From assembly GCA_017621815.1 (NCBI GenBank), contig JAGASK010000049.1, positions 1 to 64,000 of the forward strand: a stretch of 64,000 nt of DNA, in the 5' to 3' direction. The notes beneath the pieces were generated by a model that worked only from the letters and a program-made list of their open reading frames with translations, had not been told where the DNA came from and did no database searches. Source of the stretch: Lachnospiraceae bacterium. GTDB taxonomy: Bacteria > Bacillota > Clostridia > Lachnospirales > Lachnospiraceae. The position numbers and the translations under genes were made by a program. Of this stretch, positions 1-7,334 are shown in pieces (the stretch's first letter is position 1; every line of letters starts with the position of its first letter).

Positions 1-48
1 AGACATGGTAAGGCTTTCGAGGGATTGCTTGCTAGATACTTTGGTTAA
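1..48 (+). CDS. Rubrerythrin/NADH peroxidase, 3' end only (partial)
   Basis: The frame from base 1 reads [15 protein letters not shown] and stops at TAA 46-48. This matches the C-terminal end of the rubrerythrin-type NADH peroxidases common in Clostridia, diiron proteins that reduce peroxide; the last part of the family carries an ExxRHG iron-ligand motif and ends near RYFG. Only 15 codons are inside the window, so function is inferred from this short tail and from the longer displaced copy at 7364-7486. The codons here differ from that copy at many third positions, which suggests that this end was brought in by the integrative element and restores a full-length gene. Confidence 0.75.
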   Translation, partial: RHGKAFEGLLARYFG

Positions 49-53
49 TCAAT

Positions 54-132
54 AAAACCGCATAAAATAAGCATTTGCAGAGGGTAGGCGTAAAACCTAT
101 CCTCTTCTTTTTTTGCCTATTTTATGCGGTTT
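54..132 (+). terminator. Nested hairpin and intrinsic terminator after rubrerythrin
   Basis: The inner stem pairs GAGGGTAGG (80-88) with CCTATCCTC (96-104) and is followed by a T-rich run up to about 114, a good rho-independent terminator for rubrerythrin. An outer inverted repeat (54-69 with 118-132, AAAACCGCATAAAATA against TATTTTATGCGGTTT) encloses it. It lies just inside the element, so the element appears to bring its own terminator along with the replacement gene end. Confidence 0.75.
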
Positions 133-143
133 CCTACACCCTT

Positions 144-204
144 AATTGGGAAAAAGTTGGGAGTGGCATTCTCTCATCCTATCCATAATTTCTATAAATT
201 GGGA
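144..204 (+). other. Left array of candidate integrase arm-type sites
   Basis: Three copies of TTGGGA in the same orientation start at 146, 157 and 199. The first two are 11 bp apart, one helical turn, and the third is 42 bp further on. An array with almost the same spacing sits near the right end (7258, 7269, 7312). Tn916-type integrases bind repeated arm sites near the element ends through their N-terminal domain, so these are reasonable arm-site candidates. Binding is inferred. Confidence 0.55.
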
Positions 205-253
205 ATGGTAAAACAACCGCTTATTCCTCATTAAAACAAGAGGAGAATGAGCC

Positions 254-1474
254 ATGAATAAAGCAAATGATACAGGATTGTTTCAATTAGATAATGGATA
301 TTGGGGATATCGTTATGTAGTCAAAATCAATAACAAGTCAAAGGAAAGCAAACGAACAATGGACGAGTTCGGTCAGCCATTTAAGACAAAAGCATCTGCA
401 AGAAAAGCAAGGCAACAGGCTATTATGAATGAGAAAATCAATGCTACTACACCACAGACCAAAATAATCAGGAAAACTGTTAAAGAGGTTTATCAGGAGT
501 ATTGTGAGTATGGCAGAGCCGAAAAAGCCTATGCCACTATAAAGAAACAGGACAGCCTATGGGATAACCATATCAAAGCCAAATTCGGTAAGCGTTATGT
601 TGATGATATTACTACCGCTGAAATCAATGATTATCTTGCTGAACTGTATTACACCGATAACAGGGCATACAGCTATACCGAGTCATTCTTGAAGATGTTT
701 TACCTCATCTTCGGTCAGGCATACTCTAGGAATTATTTAAGTGCTGAACAGTATGACAGGCTATGCAAAAACAAAGATACCAAAATTCATATGCCTAAAA
801 TGAAAGTGGATGAAGATACCGACATTGTTACCTTTTCTGATGAACAGATGAGGATATTATCCGATTACTTTAAAGGCACTAATGCTGAAACAGCTTTTAT
901 GTTGGGTAAATACTGTGGCTTGCGTATCAATGAATGCTTTGGCTTAAAGTGGTGCAATATTGATTTTGACAACGACATTATCAGGATAGACCGCCAAATG
1001 CAGTACCAACAGGGAGTAATCAAGCTAGTTTCTTTAAAGACAAGGAATGCTAAGCGTGAAATCATTATGGCTACCCCATTAAAAGAGTATTTGTTGCAGT
1101 TAAGGGAGCGTAGAAATAAAGTGTCGCTGTCATTAATAGAGCAAAGGGAACAAAACCAAACCATTCTCATGGATATGAGTAAAAGCAAAATATCAAGTCT
1201 TGAACTCATCAACTCATTAGATGAGGGAAAAATACAGACTGTTAATTCCATGAAGTACCATACACGAAGAATTAAGGAGTTATACGGAATAACCTTTAAA
1301 TACCATTATCTAAGGCATACATACGGAACAAGGCTTGCTATGCTTAATACACCCATGCACATCTTATGTCGTCAAATGGGACACGCTTCAGGAAATGTCA
1401 CTCAAAAGTATTATTTAGGTACATCCAAGCAAGGACTAGAGATATTAAAGAATAACCTTAATCAAATGAAATAA
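254..1474 (+). CDS. int: Tyrosine recombinase (Tn916-type integrase)
   Basis: 406 aa, the usual length for Tn916-family integrases. The N-terminus (about 8-60) looks like the arm-DNA-binding domain (GYWGYRYVVKINNKSK), followed by a SAM-like core-binding domain (about 75-175) and a C-terminal catalytic domain. Catalytic residues are visible: R224 in GLRINE, H351-x-x-R354 in YHYLRHTYGTR, H377 in QMGHASG, and the nucleophile Tyr386 or Tyr387 in QKYYLG. It is first in the element, preceded by AAGAGGAGAATGAGCC. It should integrate and excise the element at the rubrerythrin 3' end. No excisionase-like gene lies beside it. A good RBS and the AP2-like start of the protein support ATG 254. Confidence 0.96.
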   Translation: MNKANDTGLFQLDNGYWGYRYVVKINNKSKESKRTMDEFGQPFKTKASARKARQQAIMNEKINATTPQTKIIRKTVKEVYQEYCEYGRAEKAYATIKKQDSLWDNHIKAKFGKRYVDDITTAEINDYLAELYYTDNRAYSYTESFLKMFYLIFGQAYSRNYLSAEQYDRLCKNKDTKIHMPKMKVDEDTDIVTFSDEQMRILSDYFKGTNAETAFMLGKYCGLRINECFGLKWCNIDFDNDIIRIDRQMQYQQGVIKLVSLKTRNAKREIIMATPLKEYLLQLRERRNKVSLSLIEQREQNQTILMDMSKSKISSLELINSLDEGKIQTVNSMKYHTRRIKELYGITFKYHYLRHTYGTRLAMLNTPMHILCRQMGHASGNVTQKYYLGTSKQGLEILKNNLNQMK

Positions 1475-1776
1475 ATATGGGGTGTAAGGTCTCAATGCCT
1501 GTAAATACTGGCTTTGCAAGGTTTTTTCACTAACAGTTTACACAGTTATATACTGACAACGCAAAATTGCGTTATGAAATCTTTATCTCATTCCCCAAAA
1601 GTGGGGAGCGAGACTATAATCTCACAGCTCAAAATTGAGCCATGAAATCTATTTATCAGAACCATAACTTTTAAGATTTGACACCGTTTTAAGGTCTGCG
1701 TAAATACAGGCTTTGAGCGGTGTCATTTCTTATGGTCAAAAGTAAATCCGCAGAAAGCGAAAGGAGCAAATGAATT
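1475..1776. other. Intergenic region between integrase and resolvase, rich in repeats
   Basis: No gene is visible. The stretch holds a repeated module AAGGTCT...GTAAATACWGGCTTTG (1486-1516 and 1691-1715), the second copy inside a larger hairpin whose arms are GACACCG and CGGTGTC. A 25-bp sequence at 1528-1552 recurs with one mismatch at 5703-5727, in front of the Rep-like gene. Three short dyads lie at 1558-1573, 1593-1606 and 1627-1640. A ribosome binding site (GAAAGGAGC) precedes the recombinase. Confidence 0.6.
1558..1656 (+). other. Candidate recombination (res-like) sites upstream of the serine recombinase
   Basis: Two dyads, AACGCAAAATTGCGTT (1558-1573) and GCTCAAAATTGAGC (1627-1640), are each followed by a near-identical ATGAAATCTTTAT or ATGAAATCTATTTAT sequence, so they form a direct repeat 67-69 bp apart. 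A third dyad, CCCCAAAAGTGGGG (1593-1606), sits between them. Serine resolvases act on short dyad sites usually found next to their own gene. The link to the recombinase at 1777 is inferred from position only. Confidence 0.4.
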
Positions 1777-2346
1777 ATGAAATATGGGTATACAAGAGTA
1801 AGCACAAAAGGACAGTTAGACGGAAATAGTATTGAAGAACAGACCAACGCAATACAGGCGGTATATGCAGATGCTGAAATTATTGTTGAAAGCTATTCGG
1901 GAGCAAAGGAAAGACCTCTATTTAATCAAATATTAGATAAGGCAGAGAAAAATGATTATATCATTGTAACCAAGTTAGACCGCTTCTGTCGTTCCACCAA
2001 AGAGGGATTGGAGTACATTGACCGCTTAATGAATAAGGGGGTAAAAATTCATATCCTCAACATGGGTTTGATTGAAAATACCCCTATGGGAAGATTGATT
2101 GTTACTAATCTTCTAGCTTTTGCAGAATTTGAAAGAGCCATGATTATAGAGCGGACACAGGGCGGTAAGCAAATAGCAAAACAGCGTGCAGACTTCAAAG
2201 AGGGCAGACCGAAGAAATATAACAGCAAGAAAATCAATCATGCTTTAGAACTGTTGCAATCATATTCTTATAAAGAGGTTGAAGCATTAACAGGTATCAG
2301 CAAATCAACACTCATTAGAGCCAAAAGAACACAATCCGTATCTTAA
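1777..2346 (+). CDS. Serine recombinase (resolvase/invertase family)
   Basis: 189 aa, typical of small serine resolvases and invertases. The catalytic domain opens with YTRVSTKGQ (nucleophile Ser9, Arg7), contains KLDRFCRS (Asp68, Arg69, Arg72), and has the long helix with [13 protein letters not shown]. The C-terminus (about 143-185, beginning GRPKKY) is a helix-turn-helix domain. It should cut and rejoin short dyad DNA sites, either resolving element dimers or inverting a segment. Candidate sites lie just upstream at 1558-1656. The start is supported by GAAAGGAGC about 10 bases upstream. Having both a tyrosine integrase and a small serine recombinase in a 7.4-kb element suggests that the latter resolves multimers formed during a replicating stage. 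Confidence 0.92.
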   Translation: MKYGYTRVSTKGQLDGNSIEEQTNAIQAVYADAEIIVESYSGAKERPLFNQILDKAEKNDYIIVTKLDRFCRSTKEGLEYIDRLMNKGVKIHILNMGLIENTPMGRLIVTNLLAFAEFERAMIIERTQGGKQIAKQRADFKEGRPKKYNSKKINHALELLQSYSYKEVEALTGISKSTLIRAKRTQSVS

Positions 2347-2467
2347 AAACGCGAGTATAGGTAAAAAATATATATAAATTCCGAGAGCCTGTTGGTTAAT
2401 GGTTCTTGAAAGCAAAAGCTAGATTGCTACCCCACTATCTCTATATAGGGGTATCTATCCCGACCTA

Positions 2468-2497
2468 AGACAAGTCGGTTATCAACTGTCTTTTTTT
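2468..2497 (+). terminator. Probable terminator or attenuator upstream of the J-domain gene
   Basis: AGACAAGT (2468-2475) pairs, with one bulge, with ACTGTCT (2485-2491), followed by seven T. A second hairpin, TACCCC with GGGGTA (about 2428-2453), lies just before it. It is positioned after the recombinase and before the next gene's RBS, so it could end the recombinase transcript or attenuate the downstream operon. Confidence 0.5.
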
Positions 2498-2534
2498 GTT
2501 GCCTAAAAACTGATGATGAAAGGAGAAACAAAGC

Positions 2535-3005
2535 ATGAACAAATGGTTTACAGGAGTAACAACAGTTGAAGAACTAAGGAAAAAGTACAGGGAATTATTA
2601 AAGAAATACCACCCTGACAATGAAAGCGGAAGTGTTGAAATCACACAGGAAATCAATGCTGAATATGACCGCCTATTTGCCGATTTAAGCCACGATAACA
2701 ATTCAGACAAGGAAACTTACACCCAAGAAGAAAACGAGGAATTTAAGGCTATTCTGAACGAAATTATTGGGTACAACATAACCATTGAAGTTATTGGCTC
2801 ATGGGTATGGTGTTTTGATTGCTTTGCTTACAAAGACCGATTAAAAGCATTAGGTTTCCGCTATGCTCCTAAGAAAAAAGCATGGACGTGGCACTATGGA
2901 GAATATAAGCGGTATCACAAATCAGAAATAAGCCTTGATGATATAAGGATAAAATATGGTAGTCAAAAGGTTAGTAATTATCACAAACAATATGCCATTA
3001 GCTGA
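2535..3005 (+). CDS. J-domain (DnaJ-like) protein of mobile element
   Basis: 156 aa. Residues 1-55 form a short J-domain with a clear HPD motif (H26-P27-D28 in KKYHPDNE), which in DnaJ proteins stimulates the ATPase of Hsp70/DnaK. The C-terminal half (about 85-150) contains a conserved-looking aromatic block (GSWVWCFDCFAYKDRLKALGF, then KKKAWTWHYGEY). The glycine/phenylalanine and zinc-finger regions of true DnaJ are absent, so this is an accessory J-protein, of a type often seen in Firmicute mobile elements. It starts after AAAGGAGAAACAAAGC and heads a run of three genes (2535-3512). It may recruit the host chaperone to the replication or recombination machinery of the element; that role is inferred. 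Confidence 0.8.
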   Translation: MNKWFTGVTTVEELRKKYRELLKKYHPDNESGSVEITQEINAEYDRLFADLSHDNNSDKETYTQEENEEFKAILNEIIGYNITIEVIGSWVWCFDCFAYKDRLKALGFRYAPKKKAWTWHYGEYKRYHKSEISLDDIRIKYGSQKVSNYHKQYAIS

Positions 3006-3021
3006 TGAAAGGGGATAGACT

Positions 3022-3258
3022 ATGGATAATGAAATCTATTGCATATTAGAACAGCAAATTACAGTACCTGAACAACCATTTACACAATATCAACTATACA
3101 TCCTCAAACGGATAATCAGGCAGAAGCACATTAGCAAGCAATATTTTGACGATATGCTTTACTATGCGTTTGGTTGCCGTACATACCGCCAACTGACCTA
3201 TGGTAAAATGTACCGCCTTATTCATGTATTAAGTAAAATGAACGCAGAAAGGAAATAA
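3022..3258 (+). CDS. Small conserved-type hypothetical protein
   Basis: 78 aa, family not recognised. Mostly helical, tyrosine- and glutamine-rich, with a basic centre (LKRIIRQKHISKQY), and no signal peptide or membrane segment. It starts 16 bases after the J-domain gene, with GAAAGGGGATAGACT as ribosome binding site, and ends 5 bases before the next gene, so it is cotranscribed with both. A small DNA-binding or element-maintenance accessory role is possible but not shown by the sequence. Confidence 0.7.
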   Translation: MDNEIYCILEQQITVPEQPFTQYQLYILKRIIRQKHISKQYFDDMLYYAFGCRTYRQLTYGKMYRLIHVLSKMNAERK

Positions 3259-3263
3259 TATCA

Positions 3264-3512
3264 ATGAAAAACTTATTAGAGAAATTGTATAAAAAGGTAA
3301 TTTACTACGGAGAGGAATACATGCAGTCAGGAAAACGACTTGATGAAGAAGTGCGTAAACTTTTAGAACCATACAGGAGCAAATTAAGCCAAAGTGAAAT
3401 TGAGGAACTACAAAACCTTATATATACCGCAAGCTACACCGCCCAATATGAAGGGTTTCGTTTAGGAGCAAAAGCGGTTGTGAATATGTTAATAGACATA
3501 CTATCTCATTAA
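3264..3512 (+). CDS. Small helical protein, DUF6809-like
   Basis: 82 aa. The pattern of an N-terminal MKNLLEKLYKK, a charged middle (LLEPYRSKLSQSEIEELQNL) and a C-terminal GFRLGAKAVVNML resembles the small DUF6809 proteins frequent in clostridial mobile elements; this is recognised by eye only. It begins 5 bases after the previous stop, with GAAAGGAAATAATATCA as ribosome binding site, and closes the operon. The repressor gene on the opposite strand ends only 4 bases beyond it. Function unknown. Confidence 0.65.
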   Translation: MKNLLEKLYKKVIYYGEEYMQSGKRLDEEVRKLLEPYRSKLSQSEIEELQNLIYTASYTAQYEGFRLGAKAVVNMLIDILSH

Positions 3513-3515
3513 AGG

Positions 3516-3833
3516 TTACAGGACTTTAGCTATCCTTAAAAGGGTTTCTAATTTGGCATTATCCATATCTTTAATTGCATTAAATAATTCTTTCTCGATT
3601 ACAGAGGTCGGATTATGATATTCATTTCCTAACAAATAATCCATGGTTACATCTAAAGCATTACATATACCTACAAGCAGAGTAAGGCTAACCTTTACTT
3701 TGTTGGTTTCTATGTTGCTGATATGGCTGACATTTACACCTGTCTTTTCGGCAAGATATTCTTGTGTCAGCTTTTTATCACTTCTGACCTCTTTTATTCG
3801 TTGACCGATTACACCGAAATCGAGTTCTCTCAT
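3516..3833 (-). CDS. XRE-family transcriptional repressor
   Basis: 105 aa from ATG 3833. An upstream in-frame GTG at 3842 is possible, but it overlaps the ribosome binding site (AAGAGAGGTGG), which is well spaced for the ATG. Residues about 8-65 form a Cro/CI helix-turn-helix (IGQRIKEVRSDKKLTQEYLA, then VNVSHISNIETNK). The C-terminal 40 residues are a helical tail, probably for dimer formation. It is transcribed towards the J-domain operon and divergently from the gene at 3989. This arrangement suits a repressor controlling itself and the membrane/Rep genes, keeping the element quiet. Confidence 0.9.
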   Translation of the reverse strand: MRELDFGVIGQRIKEVRSDKKLTQEYLAEKTGVNVSHISNIETNKVKVSLTLLVGICNALDVTMDYLLGNEYHNPTSVIEKELFNAIKDMDNAKLETLLRIAKVL

Positions 3834-3842
3834 TAAAACCAC

Positions 3843-3988
3843 CTCTCTTGCTTATTGGTGTAATTATATTATTTGTTTAGTTGTGGAATAATAATCTAAA
3901 GCTAGAAATTATATAGCCCCACACTAATAAAATGTGGTAGAATGTCGATATAAATAAATGAAATATATTACGAAAGGATGTAGACGCT
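3843..3988. promoter_or_regulatory. Divergent control region between repressor and 3989 gene
   Basis: A 146-bp AT-rich gap between two divergent genes. An inverted repeat CCACA...TGTGG lies in 3921-3936 and another TTGTGG lies near 3879, making operator candidates for the adjacent XRE repressor. A TATAAT-like hexamer on the minus strand lies near 3865-3871. The site GAAAGGATG serves the 3989 gene. No start site can be fixed by eye. Confidence 0.4.
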
Positions 3989-4984
3989 ATGGCATATTTC
4001 AACAACCCTCGCACAGAGGAAGAACTAAAAGACCAATTCAGGAAATTACTAGCAAAATATGATTATCGTGACCCCAAGAATGAAAAATTGATATCTGCTA
4101 TCCGTAAAGAATATGATGAAAAATTATTGGAAATAAAGCGTGCAAATGGGTATCAAACCACATTTGAAAAAGTTTCCAACACCATAGAAAAAAAACTTGA
4201 TGAGGTTAAGAAAGCTAATGAAGCAGAAAAAGCTCGTATTGAAAGATTAAAAAATCACAGATACACAAAAGAAGAATATGTAAAACTCTATAATAATGTG
4301 AAACTCAACTTAAGCAATCTTATTCAAGCTCTTGTAATAGAAAACAAATGCACCAAGAATATTATCAATCGGTTAAACGAATTAGATAATGTAGGCTTCT
4401 ATCAGTGGTTTAATGCCCAAAGATTTTTTATTGCGGTTTCCGATGATGAGCTTATGGAAAAATATAATTCATCTCGTGAGATACTTGAATATGCTATTCA
4501 ATCAATCTCAAAACAAACCAAAACCAAATATGAAAAGAACTTAGAAATCATGGAAGAAGCCATGGGTAAATATTTCAGAGAATACTATCAGGCATGTTGT
4601 GATAAATACCTTGACCCTATTGAAATTGCAGAGTATGAAGTACAAGCACAGAAAGATATGAAATTAGCAAATTTACTAGCTGGCTCAAGCTGTTACACGC
4701 TCCCATGGATATTTATCTCCCTCATAGTAATGTTTATTTTTTCATTCATTTTCGGAAATTTAGCAGACCGTTATAGTACCTTCTTCGTAATATGCACAAT
4801 GGGAATAAGTGCTTTATTATCTATTCCTGTAGGTAATAAACTACGTAAAAAATCAAAGAGATTTAGCTATGCAACCATGGGTGCAAAGAAACAGCGTGCA
4901 AGGGTAACCCAAAGACAGAAATATGAAAAGGAAAGAAGTATTACGGGACTATTCCGAATCATATTAAGATTTTTAGGCTTATAG
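3989..4984 (+). CDS. Membrane protein with degenerate J-like N-terminus and coiled coil
   Basis: 331 aa, family not recognised. Residues 4-45 (EEELKDQFRKLLAKYDYRDP, then a helix ending IRKEYDEKL) align by eye with the J-domain of the 2535 protein, but the HPD motif is replaced by YRDP, so it should not activate Hsp70. A charged coiled-coil stretch covers about 50-90 and a helical middle 90-225. Two membrane helices lie at about 234-255 and 264-285, followed by a very basic tail (KKQRARVTQRQKYEKER). It starts after GAAAGGATGTAGACGCT. It and the small membrane protein downstream form a unit ended by a terminator at 5309-5349. It may anchor an element complex at the membrane. Confidence 0.7.
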   Translation: MAYFNNPRTEEELKDQFRKLLAKYDYRDPKNEKLISAIRKEYDEKLLEIKRANGYQTTFEKVSNTIEKKLDEVKKANEAEKARIERLKNHRYTKEEYVKLYNNVKLNLSNLIQALVIENKCTKNIINRLNELDNVGFYQWFNAQRFFIAVSDDELMEKYNSSREILEYAIQSISKQTKTKYEKNLEIMEEAMGKYFREYYQACCDKYLDPIEIAEYEVQAQKDMKLANLLAGSSCYTLPWIFISLIVMFIFSFIFGNLADRYSTFFVICTMGISALLSIPVGNKLRKKSKRFSYATMGAKKQRARVTQRQKYEKERSITGLFRIILRFLGL

Positions 4985-5028
4985 CAAGCACAAATTTATC
5001 CATACATAAAGAAAAGAGGAAATCTAAT

Positions 5029-5217
5029 ATGGGAATTATAATTTTTATTGGAATTATAATATTGCTTATTAAATGCTCACCAGACCCAGGTGGAGCAACA
5101 GCCAATATAATTGCTTTTGGTATTGAGGTTGTAATTACGATAATTGTCTTTGGTATCAATCCGATATTGGGTATCATTGTAGGCTATTTATTTCTTCGTA
5201 GTTGGGATAAGCAATAA
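5029..5217 (+). CDS. Small hydrophobic membrane protein
   Basis: 62 aa with two predicted membrane helices (about 2-15 and 27-55) separated by a short loop KCSPDPGGAT. No family recognised. It lies 44 bases after the larger membrane protein, has an AGAGGAAATCTAAT ribosome binding site, and is followed by a terminator, so the two genes are probably one transcript. Such tiny membrane proteins in mobile elements can be immunity, holin-like or complex subunits; the sequence does not decide between these. Confidence 0.6.
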   Translation: MGIIIFIGIIILLIKCSPDPGGATANIIAFGIEVVITIIVFGINPILGIIVGYLFLRSWDKQ

Positions 5218-5308
5218 CAATACGCTTTCGAGCAGATAACCTACTTACAATAATGATAAATCCGATATTTTAACTGAAAATGTAACATAACACTGCATTT
5301 ATAAGATG

Positions 5309-5349
5309 AGGAGATACTTCTATAATGACGAGGTATCTCCTGTTTTATT
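5309..5349 (+). terminator. Terminator after the membrane-protein pair
   Basis: AGGAGATAC (5309-5317) pairs with GTATCTCCT (5333-5341), a 9-bp perfect stem with a 15-base loop, followed by GTTTTATT. It ends the 3989-5217 transcript and separates it from the replication region. Confidence 0.7.
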
Positions 5350-5800
5350 CATTATCTCATGCCTTAATTTTGAGCCACCAAACCATAATATTTCTCATGT
5401 TTCTTAGGGATATTTTGACCTGTCAATCACAATCTTAAGCACCCTCTACTCCCCTATTCCCTGAAAGAATATACACCCCGAATTTTAAATTTGTCAGGGG
5501 GTACATCTATTTTTAGAAAATACATACTTAAGATATGAGTAATTAAGTAAGTGATACTCCTCATTCTTTAGAAGCCATATACGGATGAGAAAGCATATAA
5601 CGGCAGATATACCCCATTCCTCATCAGGGGGGGGTGTAAGGTATACGACAGGCTTCAAACCCTTGTAAATACTGAACAAATTAAGGTTTAGACTCTTAGA
5701 AACACTAACGGTTTACACAGTTATATAGTCATAATAATGAATGCAATGTAGTGTAAATTATGATATGATAAAATTCATTACAGGCAGGAGGAATACATAA
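5350..5800. other. Non-coding region upstream of the Rep-like gene; origin candidate
   Basis: About 450 bases without a convincing gene. It includes a strong G-run hairpin (TACCCC near 5606 against the GGGG run near 5627-5634), another C/G dyad (ACCCC near 5475 with GGGGGT near 5500), a GTAAATACTG copy at 5664-5673, and a 25-bp sequence (5703-5727) that repeats the one at 1528-1552 with one change. Rolling-circle initiators and MobT-type relaxases usually nick just upstream of their own gene, so this is the most likely origin or transfer site. The ribosome binding site is GGCAGGAGGAATACATAA. Confidence 0.45.
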
Positions 5801-7135
5801 ATGGTACATACATTGGAATTATCAAGAATGATAAGTGAAGAAACCTTTGAGAAACTATTAACAACACTCAAAGATATTCGATACAATGGCATTGCATGGT
5901 ACACACAATCATATGCAGACAAAGGTATCTCCATGGTCTGCTTGCGTAAATTCAAACCCTTGCGAAAAAATGAAAAGGGCGAAATGGTAATACTAGAAAA
6001 TGAACCATTCCAATACATGATTATCATGTCAATTAACATAGGTATCATGTTCGGTGCAGACGGCTACCACTCAACCAATGTATTATCATTTACTCCTGAT
6101 TTTGCTAAAGCCATTTATGATAATATCTTTGAGCAAATACCTGAATTAGAAGTAAATGCAGATTACAAGGATAAGGGTAATGAAATACTATGGAACACAG
6201 GCAAAGCTCCTCTTCTGCTAGAACGCTATTATGACTTAAATGCCTTCAAGCTACGCCGTATTGACTTTGCTTTTGACATAGCCACCACTCCTGAACAATA
6301 TATGCATTTGTTAGAATTGGGAAAGGGTATTCGCAGAAAATCATATGATAGGCTTTATTTTTCAGATATAGACATAGTTGATGAAGCAGAAGATATAGAT
6401 GATGATGAGCCTGATTTTGAGGATATGGAAGATTTATTTATTGAATATACTTCCAATACAAAATACCTTTACTATAAATCAAAATCCCTGAATATCAACA
6501 TCTATCTTAAAGGGGAACAGCTTAAGAAAAAGCAACTGATACCAGAGGATGATAATTCTTATGATTACCTTCGGTGTGAAATGCAAGTCAAGAAAAACAA
6601 GTTAAATAATATAAACAAAAAGTACGGCATTCACAGCAGAGCATTTCACAAAATGCCTATACCTGAAATTGAAGCAGAGATACTATCCTATTACATCAAT
6701 CAATTAACAGGCACAGGAACTTATGTAACGTACAATAGAGCCATTAAAACCATTGATAGCTATAATTTCAAGCCAAGCAAACAAAATCGCCTTAAAAGGC
6801 TTTTATACCTGATTACACAGAATAATGGACTCAAAGAAGTATTAGACAAAGTAGAGAGCGGAGTTATCACAGAATTAGGTGCAATGTCTACTGTCAGAAC
6901 ATACTTAAGAGAACTTCAAAAAATGGGTATCAATCCTGTAACCATATCAAGAAGTATGGAAAAGGGTACACCAAAATCAACCCTTATCAATACCACAGGC
7001 GGTAACAATCTATCAGAAGTTATAATACCCAATTTAATAGACCTTTTGACAGCATACACTCAACAGATAGAGGATGAGAAACAACAGGGACAGACACTTA
7101 CACAAGAGGAGTTAAACGAGATAGACAAAATATAA
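5801..7135 (+). CDS. Replication initiator/MobT-like protein (Rep_trans-like)
   Basis: 444 aa. The layout recalls the Rep_trans family (pT181-type Rep and MobT relaxases): an R-x-D-x-A-x-D motif (LRRIDFAFDI, about 151-160), a YYKSKSLNINIYLKGEQL segment (about 224-242) resembling the family's Y-x-GS-x-S then YDKG pattern, and LRCEMQVKK (about 256-265) resembling its RxExxL strand. An acidic insertion (about 190-213) separates the first two motifs. These proteins nick one strand at an origin through a tyrosine. This would let the excised element replicate or be mobilised. The match is by motif pattern, not search, and the catalytic tyrosine is not assigned with certainty. It follows a strong RBS and ends before a terminator at 7153. 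Confidence 0.6.
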   Translation: MVHTLELSRMISEETFEKLLTTLKDIRYNGIAWYTQSYADKGISMVCLRKFKPLRKNEKGEMVILENEPFQYMIIMSINIGIMFGADGYHSTNVLSFTPDFAKAIYDNIFEQIPELEVNADYKDKGNEILWNTGKAPLLLERYYDLNAFKLRRIDFAFDIATTPEQYMHLLELGKGIRRKSYDRLYFSDIDIVDEAEDIDDDEPDFEDMEDLFIEYTSNTKYLYYKSKSLNINIYLKGEQLKKKQLIPEDDNSYDYLRCEMQVKKNKLNNINKKYGIHSRAFHKMPIPEIEAEILSYYINQLTGTGTYVTYNRAIKTIDSYNFKPSKQNRLKRLLYLITQNNGLKEVLDKVESGVITELGAMSTVRTYLRELQKMGINPVTISRSMEKGTPKSTLINTTGGNNLSEVIIPNLIDLLTAYTQQIEDEKQQGQTLTQEELNEIDKI

Positions 7136-7152
7136 TAACCATGAATGATTAA

Positions 7153-7176
7153 GAGGTACTTTGGTATCTCTTTTTC
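7153..7176 (+). terminator. Terminator after the Rep-like gene
   Basis: GAGGTAC (7153-7159) pairs with GTATCTC (7164-7170) around a four-base TTTG loop, followed by a run of T. It lies 18 bases after the Rep-like stop codon. Confidence 0.75.
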
Positions 7177-7256
7177 TATACCTACAATTACAAGCAAGAA
7201 AGGATGTGATATCATGTAGAAGTTAATAGTAATTGATTAGCAAATAGTTAAAAATC

Positions 7257-7317
7257 ATTGGGAATAAGTTGGGAATTGTTCAGGATGAATACCACCTCAA
7301 AAAGTTATGAATTGGGA
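7257..7317 (+). other. Right array of candidate integrase arm-type sites
   Basis: TTGGGA starts at 7258, 7269 and 7312, the same orientation and almost the same spacing (11 and 43 bp) as the left array (146, 157, 199; 11 and 42 bp). Flanking bases are also partly alike (ATTGGGA then AAGTTGGGA). Two matching arrays at opposite ends of the element suit arm-type binding by the N-terminal domain of the integrase. Confidence 0.6.
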
Positions 7318-7334
7318 GTGATGTATCTTGTAGC

